Shown one piece after another: positions 42,391 to 49,183 of a DNA stretch of 64,000 nt. The DNA is from Gordonia rubripertincta. GTDB taxonomy: Bacteria > Actinomycetota > Actinomycetes > Mycobacteriales > Mycobacteriaceae. Under the pieces are notes generated by a model. It was not told the origin of the DNA and ran no database searches. It saw nothing but the letters and a program-made list of their open reading frames with translations. The stretch lies in contig NZ_CP136136.1 of the NCBI RefSeq assembly GCF_038024875.1, forward strand, positions 4,836,001-4,900,000. Reading direction: 5' to 3'. Within the stretch, counting starts at the first letter, position 1, and the number at the start of each line of letters is the position of its first letter. A program made the position numbers and the translations under genes.

Positions 42391-43673
42391 CAGGCCGGCC
42401 GAACGTGGCCGTTGCCCCAGACCAGCCACTTGGTGGAGGTCAGTTCCGGCAAGCCCATCGGGCCGCGGGCGTGCAGCTTCTGGGTGGAGATGCCGATCTC
42501 GGCGCCGAACCCGAACTGCTCGCCGTCGGTGAAGGCCGTCGAGGCGTTGACCATGACTGCGGCGGCGTCGACGCGGCGGGTGAACTCGTCCGCGGCCGCG
42601 AGGTCGGTGGTGATGATCGCCTCGGTGTGCCCGGTGCCGTAGGTGTCGATGTGTGAGACCGCGGCGTCGAGATCGTCGACGATCTTCAGCGCGATGTCCA
42701 TCGACAGGTACTCCTTGCGCCAGTCGTCCTCGGTGGCCGGTTCCATGCCGGGCTCGTCTCCGTGGATGACAACACCCTGCGACTGGAGCACCTGGGTGAT
42801 CCGGGGCAGCGCGTCGACGGCGACGGCCTTGTCGACGAGGACGGTCTCGGCGGTGTTGCAGACACTCGGCCGACGCGTCTTGGAGTTGAGGATGACGCGG
42901 ACGGCGACGTCGAGGTCGGCGAGCGCGTGCACGTAGACGTGGCAGTTGCCGACGCCGGTCTCGATGGTCGGGACGGTCGCATTGGAGACGACGGCCTCGA
43001 TGAGTCCGGCACCGCCCCGCGGGATCACGACGTCGACGAGCCCGCGGGCGCGGATGAGCGCGGTGACGCTCGAGCGGTCCCCGCTGGGCAGCAACGACAC
43101 CGCGTCGGCACTGACCCCCTTGGAGGACAAGGTCTCCCGCAGGATGCGGACGAGTTCGGCGTTCGACGACCGCGCCGACGACGAGCCGCGGAGCAGCACT
43201 GCGTTACCGGATTTGAAGGCGATGCCGAAGGCGTCGACGGTGACGTTGGGACGTGCTTCGTAGACGATGCCGACAACGCCGAGAGGAACCCGGAGTTGTC
43301 GGAGCTGGAGCCCGTTGGGCAGGGTCTTGCCGGCGACGATCTCGCCGATAGGGTCCGGCAGGACCGCGACCTGCCGCAGACCGTTGGCGATGCCGACGAC
43401 GCGGGATGCGTCGAGACGCAGGCGGTCGAGCAGGCTCGCCTCGGTGTCCGCCTCCTCGGCGCGCTGGATGTCCTCGGCATTGGCCGCGAGGATCGTCTCC
43501 GTGGCGGCCTCGATGGCGTCGGCGGCCGCGAGCAGGACATCGTTCTTGTCCGCCGTCGTCAGTCCACCCAGTGAGCGGGATGCCGTTTTCGCAGCTCTGG
43601 CGAGTCCGAGGACGACCTTCTCGGTGTCGGACTCGCCGGTTGCGACGGAGGGCTCTGCGGTGGGTGCGCTCAT
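42390..43673 (-). CDS. proA: Glutamate-5-semialdehyde dehydrogenase
   Basis: Second enzyme of proline biosynthesis: reduces glutamyl-5-phosphate to the semialdehyde with NADPH. The 427 residues contain VGIVYEARPNVTVDAFGIAF, NAVLLRGSSSA, PRGGAGLIEAV and the catalytic Cys in PSVCNTAETVL. ATG 43673 has AGGAAG four bases upstream; earlier in-frame starts have no support. No proB in the window. The last gene of the conserved block before the accessory island. Confidence 0.96.
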   Translation of the reverse strand: MSAPTAEPSVATGESDTEKVVLGLARAAKTASRSLGGLTTADKNDVLLAAADAIEAATETILAANAEDIQRAEEADTEASLLDRLRLDASRVVGIANGLRQVAVLPDPIGEIVAGKTLPNGLQLRQLRVPLGVVGIVYEARPNVTVDAFGIAFKSGNAVLLRGSSSARSSNAELVRILRETLSSKGVSADAVSLLPSGDRSSVTALIRARGLVDVVIPRGGAGLIEAVVSNATVPTIETGVGNCHVYVHALADLDVAVRVILNSKTRRPSVCNTAETVLVDKAVAVDALPRITQVLQSQGVVIHGDEPGMEPATEDDWRKEYLSMDIALKIVDDLDAAVSHIDTYGTGHTEAIITTDLAAADEFTRRVDAAAVMVNASTAFTDGEQFGFGAEIGISTQKLHARGPMGLPELTSTKWLVWGNGHVRPA

Positions 43674-43782
43674 CAACTTCCTCGACTTCGCGGGTGGTCG
43701 CCGCGACGAGGTCGTCGCGGGAGATATGCCGTTCTCAAGAGTAGCGCCGGGCCGAGCACGTCCCCAAAGGAGATTCGTCCGG

Positions 43783-43941
43783 TCAGGCTCGCGACCACCA
43801 CTTGGAACGTCGGGACGGCTCTTGCTCGTGCCCGTCGCACCACTGAGAAGCGGGAACGCGACGCTTGAGTTGGTCGACGTGGCTGCCACAGCCCGACCAG
43901 GTCGTCTTACCACACGTTGGGCACTTCACCGGTGAACACAT
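43783..43941 (-). CDS. Small zinc-ribbon-like protein, 52 residues
   Basis: Tiny cysteine-rich protein: CPTCGKTTWSGCGSHVDQLK with a further Cys and His in ASQWCDGHEQE. The arrangement CxxC...C...H...C...H suggests a zinc knuckle. I recall similar short proteins in actinobacteria with the pattern CxTCGKTTWxGCGxH, without a known function. ATG 43941 has AAGGA about 8 nt upstream. It is transcribed away from the DUF2892 gene, from a shared palindromic operator, so it belongs to the CstR-like regulon. Confidence 0.7.
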   Translation of the reverse strand: MCSPVKCPTCGKTTWSGCGSHVDQLKRRVPASQWCDGHEQEPSRRSKWWSRA

Positions 43942-43972
43942 GCTCTCGGTCCTTACGTTCGAGTTCGAGACA

Positions 43973-44010
43973 ACGACGCCACTATACCCCAGGGGGTATA
44001 GTGGCGTCGT
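43973..44010. promoter_or_regulatory. CstR/CsoR-type operator 1: 38-bp perfect palindrome with two -10 boxes
   Basis: Arms of 18 nt (43973-43990 and 43993-44010) are exact reverse complements around central AG. The core is ATACCCC-AG-GGGGTAT (43984-43999), the same 7-2-7 form as operators 2 and 3. TATAGT occurs on the plus strand at 43997-44002 and in mirror image on the minus strand (43981-43986), so both divergent genes could start from boxes inside the operator and be repressed together. Confidence 0.85.
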
Positions 44011-44054
44011 CATCGATCCCGGGCGTTCACACGTCCCCCGCAGAAGGAAGACCC

Positions 44055-44291
44055 ATGACACGCGCAACCGGTACTCACGAGCCCCGACTGACGGTGGAAA
44101 GAATGGTGCCCGCGCTCGCGGGCGTCATGGTGACGATCAGCGTCATCCTCGTGCTGACGGTGTCCCCATGGTGGACCGTGCTCACTCTGTTCGTCGCCGC
44201 GAACCTGCTGCTCTACAGCGCGGTTGGATGGTGCCCGGCCAGCCTGCTGATGGCGAAGGCCGGGCTGCCCCGCGCCGCTTACCCCAGCTAG
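44055..44291 (+). CDS. DUF2892 inner-membrane protein
   Basis: Small membrane protein of 78 residues with two transmembrane helices (VPALAGVMVTISVILVLTV and WTVLTLFVAANLLLYSAVG) and the CPASLLMAKAG ending typical of the DUF2892 domain. The same domain is found fused to rhodanese in E. coli YgaP, which handles sulfane sulfur. ATG 44055 with AGAAGGA upstream. It diverges from the zinc-ribbon gene over operator 1. The sulfur link is consistent with the CstR-like regulator. Confidence 0.82.
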   Translation: MTRATGTHEPRLTVERMVPALAGVMVTISVILVLTVSPWWTVLTLFVAANLLLYSAVGWCPASLLMAKAGLPRAAYPS

Positions 44292-44331
44292 CGCCGCACA
44301 CACATCACGCCGGCGCGCGCCGGCGATCACC

Positions 44332-44363
44332 GAAGAGGGAGGGCCCCACAGCCCTCTCTCTTC
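44332..44363. terminator. Terminator between DUF2892 gene and cstR
   Basis: Thirteen-bp stem (44332-44344 with 44351-44363; one G-U-type mismatch) and a 6-nt loop, purine-rich on one arm, pyrimidine-rich on the other. It separates two convergent genes. A separate 18-bp palindrome lies just upstream at 44308-44325. Confidence 0.75.
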
Positions 44364-44399
44364 CGCCCCGCGCCCATCACCACATCAGCCCGCGCGTCG

Positions 44400-44690
44400 T
44401 CACGCCAGGGCGAGGAACAACTTCTCCAGTTCGGCTTCAGACAACGGCGGCTGTTCGCCGTCAGCGGCCTCGATACATTGCCACATCCCCGATGCAACGA
44501 TCTTGAACCCTGCGCGGTCGAGCGCGCGTGACACCGCCGCGAGCTGCGTGACCACGTCCGCGCAGTCCCGACCCGCCTCGATCATGGCGATCACGCCCGC
44601 AAGCTGGCCCTGAGCGCGTCGAAGCCGATTCAGGACAGCACCCATCGCCTCGTCGTCGACGGCCGCACGGGCCCTCCCATCACTGGTCAT
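44400..44690 (-). CDS. CsoR-superfamily repressor, CstR-like (Cys-Cys, no His)
   Basis: All-helical DUF156 repressor of 96 residues. Ligand positions: C43 (GRDCADVVTQL) and C72 (SGMWQCIE), 29 residues apart, exactly as in CsoR (C36/C65) and CstR (C31/C60). The intervening copper-ligand His of CsoR (position 61 there) falls on G68. A Cys pair without that His is the CstR pattern, which senses persulfides by forming di-, tri- or tetrasulfide links. I therefore infer a sulfane-sulfur sensor rather than a copper sensor. ATG 44690 has GGAGAGG upstream. It diverges from the MMPL gene over operators 2 and 3. Confidence 0.85.
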   Translation of the reverse strand: MTSDGRARAAVDDEAMGAVLNRLRRAQGQLAGVIAMIEAGRDCADVVTQLAAVSRALDRAGFKIVASGMWQCIEAADGEQPPLSEAELEKLFLALA

Positions 44691-44758
44691 TCCGACCTCT
44701 CCTGTCTCGGCATTCCGCCGTTTCCGCAACCGATCGATATCGGCCCCTTGACCCAAGG

Positions 44759-44774
44759 ATACCCCCAGGGGTAT
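44759..44774. promoter_or_regulatory. CstR/CsoR-type operator 2
   Basis: ATACCCC-CA-GGGGTAT, 7-2-7 dyad. A minus-strand -10 box TATCCT (44756-44761) abuts it, so it probably controls the repressor gene itself. Confidence 0.8.
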
Positions 44775-44791
44775 GTTCGACGCCAGATCGG

Positions 44792-44807
44792 ATACCCCTA
44801 GGGGTAT
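44792..44807. promoter_or_regulatory. CstR/CsoR-type operator 3
   Basis: ATACCCC-TA-GGGGTAT, a perfect 16-bp palindrome, 33 bp centre-to-centre from operator 2 (about three helical turns). It overlaps a plus-strand TATAAA -10 box at 44805-44810 that would serve the MMPL-DUF302-DsbA operon. Confidence 0.85.
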
Positions 44808-44823
44808 AAACGAAAGGATTCTC

Positions 44824-46986
44824 ATGTCGTCGAATTCGGCCTTGTCCGAAGACGAAGCAGCACCTGATACCTCGGGTCCCACAGCCGGGCTCCTCGGACG
44901 CTGGGGCGCGACGATGGCGGGTCGCGCCCGTTGGGTCTTCGGCGTCTGGGTACTGCTCCTGGTGGTCCTGGGAGCGGCGGCACCCTCGGTGTTCTCCTCC
45001 CTCGCCGGCGCCGGATGGCAGGCCAACGGGTCCGAGTCCGTCCAGGTCCGCGAGCTGGCCCAACAGCATTTCGGCGGGAACTCCTCGGCCGCGGTCCAGG
45101 TGGTCGTCCACTCCGACCGCGATCGCGTGGAGAGTCCCGCGGTCCAGGCCGTCGTCGGACAGATCACCGAACTCGCGGCGACCGATGACCGATTCGCCAA
45201 GGTCGTGCCACCACAACCGGGGATGTCCATCAGCCCCGACGGTCACACCGGCATCGTCATCATCGGCGCTGCCGCCAACACCGACGAGATGGTGCGGGCG
45301 GTCGACGAACACAAAGACGAGCTGACCGGTCTGTCCGGAAACGGCGTCGAGGTCTACCCGACCGGCGCGTCGGCGTTGTGGAGTGACTTCAACAAGGCCA
45401 ACCACGACGCGATGATCAAGGCCGAATTGTTCTCCTGGCCGGTCACTTTGACGATCATGGTGCTGGCCTTCGGGTCGCTGGTCGCGGCCGGACTTCCCTT
45501 GCTGCTGACCATCGCCGGACTCGTCGCCTCCGCCGGCGGACTGGTCCTGCTCAACCAGGTCACCCCGATCTCGGTGTGGGCGATCAACTTCGCCATGATG
45601 TTCGCCCTGGCCCTGGGCATCGACTACGCCCTGTTCATCGTGTCGCGCTTCCGCGATGCCATGCGCGGTTACGAGGACAACATGCGTGCCGCGGTCGCCG
45701 AGACCATGGACACCGCAGGAAAGGCGGTGTTGCTCTCCGGCATCACCGTCCTGGTGAGCCTGTCCGCGGTGCTGCTGGTTCCCGCACCCGCGGTGCGAAC
45801 GATGGCCGTGGGCATCATGCTCGCCGTCGTCTTCGTCCTGGCGGCAACCCTGACACTTCTGCCCGCCGCACTGGGCAAGCTGGGTCCCCGGGTCAATGCG
45901 GTGTCGATGCCGTATGCCCGCCGTCAGCAACACCGTTCACCGGTGTTCGCCCGCTGGGGACTCTTCCTGCACCGTCACCCGTGGACCGTGGCCGTCGGCT
46001 CCCTCGGCGTTCTCGTCGCGCTCGCGATCCCGGTGTTCGGCCTGAAGGTCGCGATGCCGTCGATCACCGTCGTCCCCGAGGACGCACCGGTGCGTCAGGG
46101 TTACGAACTCGTCCAGTCACAGATGGGCGAGGGCGCACCCGGGATGTTGCAGATCGTCGCGCCTGCCGACGAGGCGCAGCAGACCGCGCAGGCCGCTTCT
46201 CAGTCCCCGGGAATCCAGATGGTGACTCCCCCGATGCCCGCCGCAGACGACTCGGATTACGTTCTCATGCAGGCACTTCCGTCGGTCGATCCATCCGACG
46301 AGCAGATGGGCACGATCGTCGACGACCTGCGCAACACCCTTCCCGACGGCGCGCTGGTCGGTGGCGCGCCCACCGAGAACCTGGACCTCCAGCAGGCCCT
46401 GAACGACTACTTCCCGCTGGTTGTCTCCGTCATCCTCATCCTGGGCTTTCTGTTGCTCCTGGTCTCGCTGCAGGCACCGCTGATCGCCCTGATCGGCACC
46501 GTGGTCAGTCTGTTGTCGACGGCAGCTGCCTTCGGCGTCGCGAAGCTCATCTTCCAGGACGGGCACCTCGCGGACCTGTTGGGCTTCACACCGCAGGGCT
46601 TCCTCGACGGGTGGGGACCGGTGTTCTTCTTCGCCATGATCTTCGCGATCGCGATGGACTACACGGTCTTCCTGCTCGCCACCGCGAAGGAACACTTCGA
46701 GCGGTCCGACAACGCCACACAGGCGCAGATCGACGGCATGGCCCACTCCGGCCGGATCATCTTCGCCGCGGCGGCGGTCATGGTGGCGGTGTTCTTCACC
46801 TTCGCCCTGGCCGAGCCTCTCCCCCCGAAGGAGATGGGCATCATCCTCGGTGTCGCAGTTCTGCTGGATGCCGTCCTGATCCGCCTCACACTCCTTCCGG
46901 CCCTGTTGCGGATCACCGGCCGCGCCGCCTGGTGGGCGCCCAGCTGGTTGCGCCGCATCCTGCCCTCGATCAGCTTCTCTCACTGA
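44824..46986 (+). CDS. MMPL/RND-family transporter
   Basis: Inner-membrane RND exporter of 720 residues with two repeats of an N-terminal helix, a periplasmic domain and five or so helices. The proton-relay segments are GIDYALFIVSRFRDAM in the first half and AMDYTVFLLATAKEHFERS in the second. Cargo is unknown. ATG 44824 has AAAGGA six bases upstream; the upstream part of the frame contains operator 3. It is the first of three genes with the DUF302 and DsbA-like proteins, a possible detoxification set under CstR-like control. Confidence 0.9.
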   Translation: MSSNSALSEDEAAPDTSGPTAGLLGRWGATMAGRARWVFGVWVLLLVVLGAAAPSVFSSLAGAGWQANGSESVQVRELAQQHFGGNSSAAVQVVVHSDRDRVESPAVQAVVGQITELAATDDRFAKVVPPQPGMSISPDGHTGIVIIGAAANTDEMVRAVDEHKDELTGLSGNGVEVYPTGASALWSDFNKANHDAMIKAELFSWPVTLTIMVLAFGSLVAAGLPLLLTIAGLVASAGGLVLLNQVTPISVWAINFAMMFALALGIDYALFIVSRFRDAMRGYEDNMRAAVAETMDTAGKAVLLSGITVLVSLSAVLLVPAPAVRTMAVGIMLAVVFVLAATLTLLPAALGKLGPRVNAVSMPYARRQQHRSPVFARWGLFLHRHPWTVAVGSLGVLVALAIPVFGLKVAMPSITVVPEDAPVRQGYELVQSQMGEGAPGMLQIVAPADEAQQTAQAASQSPGIQMVTPPMPAADDSDYVLMQALPSVDPSDEQMGTIVDDLRNTLPDGALVGGAPTENLDLQQALNDYFPLVVSVILILGFLLLLVSLQAPLIALIGTVVSLLSTAAAFGVAKLIFQDGHLADLLGFTPQGFLDGWGPVFFFAMIFAIAMDYTVFLLATAKEHFERSDNATQAQIDGMAHSGRIIFAAAAVMVAVFFTFALAEPLPPKEMGIILGVAVLLDAVLIRLTLLPALLRITGRAAWWAPSWLRRILPSISFSH

Positions 46987-47010
46987 CCATCTCCGAAACG
47001 AAGGAACAGA

Positions 47011-47415
47011 ATGACACTCGCACTCGCCACCACTTTGACCGTCCCCTTCGACGAAGCGGTCGAACGCACCCGCGCCGCTCTCGCCGACCAGGGATTCGGC
47101 GTCCTCACCGAGATCGACGTCCGCGCGACGCTGAAGACCAAGCTCGACGAGGACATGGAGCCGTACCTGATCCTGGGCGCCTGCAATCCGCCTCTTGCTC
47201 ATCGAGCGCTGGGGGTCCAACGCCAGATCGGACTGTTGCTCCCGTGCAACGTCGTCGTCCGAGCGAACCCGGACCATCCCGGCACGACACTCGTCGAGGC
47301 GATGAATCCGGCTCTGATGGTTCAGGTCTCGGGTGAGCCCGAGCTCGAGTCCGTCGCCGTCGATGCCGCCGCGAAGCTGCAGGCCGCGATCGACGCGCTG
47401 TCGGATCAGTCCTGA
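47011..47415 (+). CDS. DUF302 domain protein
   Basis: Soluble 134-residue protein; the core LADQGFGVLTEIDVRATLK, PYLILGACNPPLAHRAL and GLLLPCNVVV is a typical DUF302 sequence with Cys in ACNP and PCNV. Function is unknown; family members occur in sulfur- and metal-related operons and the two cysteines could be redox active. ATG 47011 with AAGGAACAG upstream. It follows the MMPL gene by 24 bp. Confidence 0.88.
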   Translation: MTLALATTLTVPFDEAVERTRAALADQGFGVLTEIDVRATLKTKLDEDMEPYLILGACNPPLAHRALGVQRQIGLLLPCNVVVRANPDHPGTTLVEAMNPALMVQVSGEPELESVAVDAAAKLQAAIDALSDQS

Positions 47416-47461
47416 CCCCGCCGACCTCGGAAAAGAATCCCCTGACACGACAGGAGTTGTC

Positions 47462-48067
47462 ATGACCCGCTTCGACTTCTACTTCGATCCGGTGTGCCCT
47501 TTCGCATGGGCCGCATCGCGATGGCTCACCGACGAGGCTTCACAACACGATGCCACCGTCGACTGGCACGTCATGAGCCTCGCCGTCCTGAACCAGGATC
47601 GCGAGCCCGCCTCCGATCAGCAGCGCCGGCAGTGGGACACCTCCCGCCGACTCGGCCGGGTGTTCATGGCCGCCATCGCGAAGAACGGCGCCAATTCGGT
47701 TGAGCCGCTCTACACAGCGATGGGCCGTCGCATTCACCAAGCCGGTGACGAGATGACCCCTGCCGTGGTCGCCGAGATTCTCGCCGAGGCCGGGCTCCCT
47801 CCCGAATTGGCCGACGCAATGGACGACGACTCGTGGGACGACACAGTGGAAACAGCGCACCAGCGGAGCCAGGAAGCACTGGGAGAGACCGGCGGTAGCC
47901 TGATCACCGGAATCGACGGAACCCACTTCTTCGGCCCGGTTCTCTCCGACATCCCGACCGGCGAGGAGGCGCACGCCCTCTTCACCGCGATCACCACACT
48001 CGGGACCACGTCCGCTTTCTCGCAGCTCAAGCGCCCCACCGGAGGGCGACCGACGTTCTCGGCCTGA
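47462..48067 (+). CDS. DsbA-family mycothiol-nitroreductase-like protein, CPFA site
   Basis: Thioredoxin-fold protein of 201 residues. FDFYFDPVCPFAWAASRWLT and VDWHVMSLAVLNQDRE, PLYTAMGRRIHQAG, FFGPVLSDIPTGEEA follow the mycothiol-dependent nitroreductase Rv2466c family closely. That enzyme has CPWC; here the second Cys is Ala (CPFA), so a monothiol mechanism is expected. It could act on mycothiol persulfides or mixed disulfides, which fits its place behind a CstR-like sensor. ATG 47462 has AGGAG six bases upstream. Last gene of the operon. Confidence 0.85.
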   Translation: MTRFDFYFDPVCPFAWAASRWLTDEASQHDATVDWHVMSLAVLNQDREPASDQQRRQWDTSRRLGRVFMAAIAKNGANSVEPLYTAMGRRIHQAGDEMTPAVVAEILAEAGLPPELADAMDDDSWDDTVETAHQRSQEALGETGGSLITGIDGTHFFGPVLSDIPTGEEAHALFTAITTLGTTSAFSQLKRPTGGRPTFSA

Positions 48068-48136
48068 TCTCGTCCGGCGCTCGGCCGGCGCTCGGCCGGC
48101 GAGCCGGTCCGGCCACACTTGGGGTGACGATCCGCT

Positions 48137-48178
48137 CCATACCGCTCGGTACCGCCTACGCGGTCCGGGTCGGTATGG
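48137..48178. terminator. Inverted repeat between converging genes
   Basis: CCATACCG (48137-48144) pairs with CGGTATGG (48171-48178). It lies in the 180-bp gap between the DsbA-like and HNH genes. A second GC-rich repeat (GGCGCTCGGCC twice) is at about 48076-48108. No gene in this gap. Confidence 0.4.
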
Positions 48179-48247
48179 TGCGGTCGGCACCGCCCTCTAC
48201 GGCACGTGCTGCACAACGCGTCCGATGGCGAAGCCGCCCGAATCACG

Positions 48248-49036
48248 TCAACCGGCGCAACGGAGTGCCTTGGTGAGCACTTCCCGTGACCCCCGGTCGA
48301 CCGTCAAACGGTATGTCGCGCTGACCGTCACGAACTGGATCGCATACTGGCACCAGAACCCGCGAGCCTTCGGCATCCATCGTGCCGGTTCCCAGTCGCT
48401 CTTCTCCTGATTCGACGACCCGTCGACCGCGACCAGGTTGGCCGGATCGTTCGCGAAGTCGATTCGGCGGCCGGCTTCCCACGACCATGCGCCCATGTCC
48501 CAGGCGTAGGCCAGCGGCACGATGTGATCGATCTGTACGTTCGACGCCCCGCGGTCACGACGGAACACCACGAACTCACCGCTGTACGGACTCCGGAACT
48601 CCCCTGCGAGAACCCCTCTCGGGCAACTCGAGACCGGTCCGGCCCGGATGTCTCGCAGGTCCCGGGCCAGGATGTCGTTACGGGTGTCGCATCCGTTGCC
48701 GCCGCCGGCGACGGCCACTGCGTCCGTCCACGCCGAGCCGAATGCGCTCCGGTCGTAGTCGTCGCGGTCCGGACGCTGCGCGTACACAGGTATCGACGCC
48801 AGACGAGCCAACGCCTCTCGCGCCAGTGCCCGAACCCGCGGGTCGGTGTCGGGTCGCGGGCCGAATCCACCGGACCCCACCGCGACCACGATCGTCGTGG
48901 CCACCGCGAAGACCAGCAGCCCCCACTGCCGCGCCGACCACGACCCGGCCGCCGATCCGTTCCAGCCGATCCACCGCAGACGCATGCGCAGCCGCCGTAG
49001 CGTCGGCGATCGGAACGTCGCGTCGTGAAGGACCAT
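48248..49036 (-). CDS. Membrane-anchored HNH-family nuclease
   Basis: A predicted nuclease of the GmrSD/DUF1524-like HNH group, about 262 residues from ATG 49036 (start uncertain; several upstream ATGs exist). One transmembrane helix (about 30-50, WGLLVFAVATTIVVAVG) follows a basic N-terminus, so the catalytic part should face outside. Core motif VQIDHIVPLAYAWDMGAWSW then FANDPANLVAVDGSSNQEKS and WMPKARGFWCQY, the DH...N...K/CxY pattern. Two further Cys pairs may form disulfides, consistent with export. Could degrade extracellular DNA. Borders the CstR-like island. Confidence 0.82.
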   Translation of the reverse strand: MVLHDATFRSPTLRRLRMRLRWIGWNGSAAGSWSARQWGLLVFAVATTIVVAVGSGGFGPRPDTDPRVRALAREALARLASIPVYAQRPDRDDYDRSAFGSAWTDAVAVAGGGNGCDTRNDILARDLRDIRAGPVSSCPRGVLAGEFRSPYSGEFVVFRRDRGASNVQIDHIVPLAYAWDMGAWSWEAGRRIDFANDPANLVAVDGSSNQEKSDWEPARWMPKARGFWCQYAIQFVTVSATYRLTVDRGSREVLTKALRCAG

Positions 49037-49183
49037 GGGACTTTGACGCAGCGCACGCTCCCACGGTTCCATGGGCGCGGAATGCGTTCCCGCGCAACTG
49101 TTTCCCTCGGGCCCGCCCACCTACCTCCGGCTGATCAAGCTCGACAAGCGGAAGGAGACACACCGGCGGGAACGAATCGGAAC

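Noticed and set aside
43973..44010. 38-bp palindrome as a transcription terminator
   Set aside because: It lies upstream of both flanking genes, which diverge from it, and contains -10 boxes and the operator core seen twice more near the repressor.
44400..44690. Copper sensor CsoR
   Set aside because: The His ligand is replaced by Gly68 and no copper ATPase or chaperone gene is adjacent.
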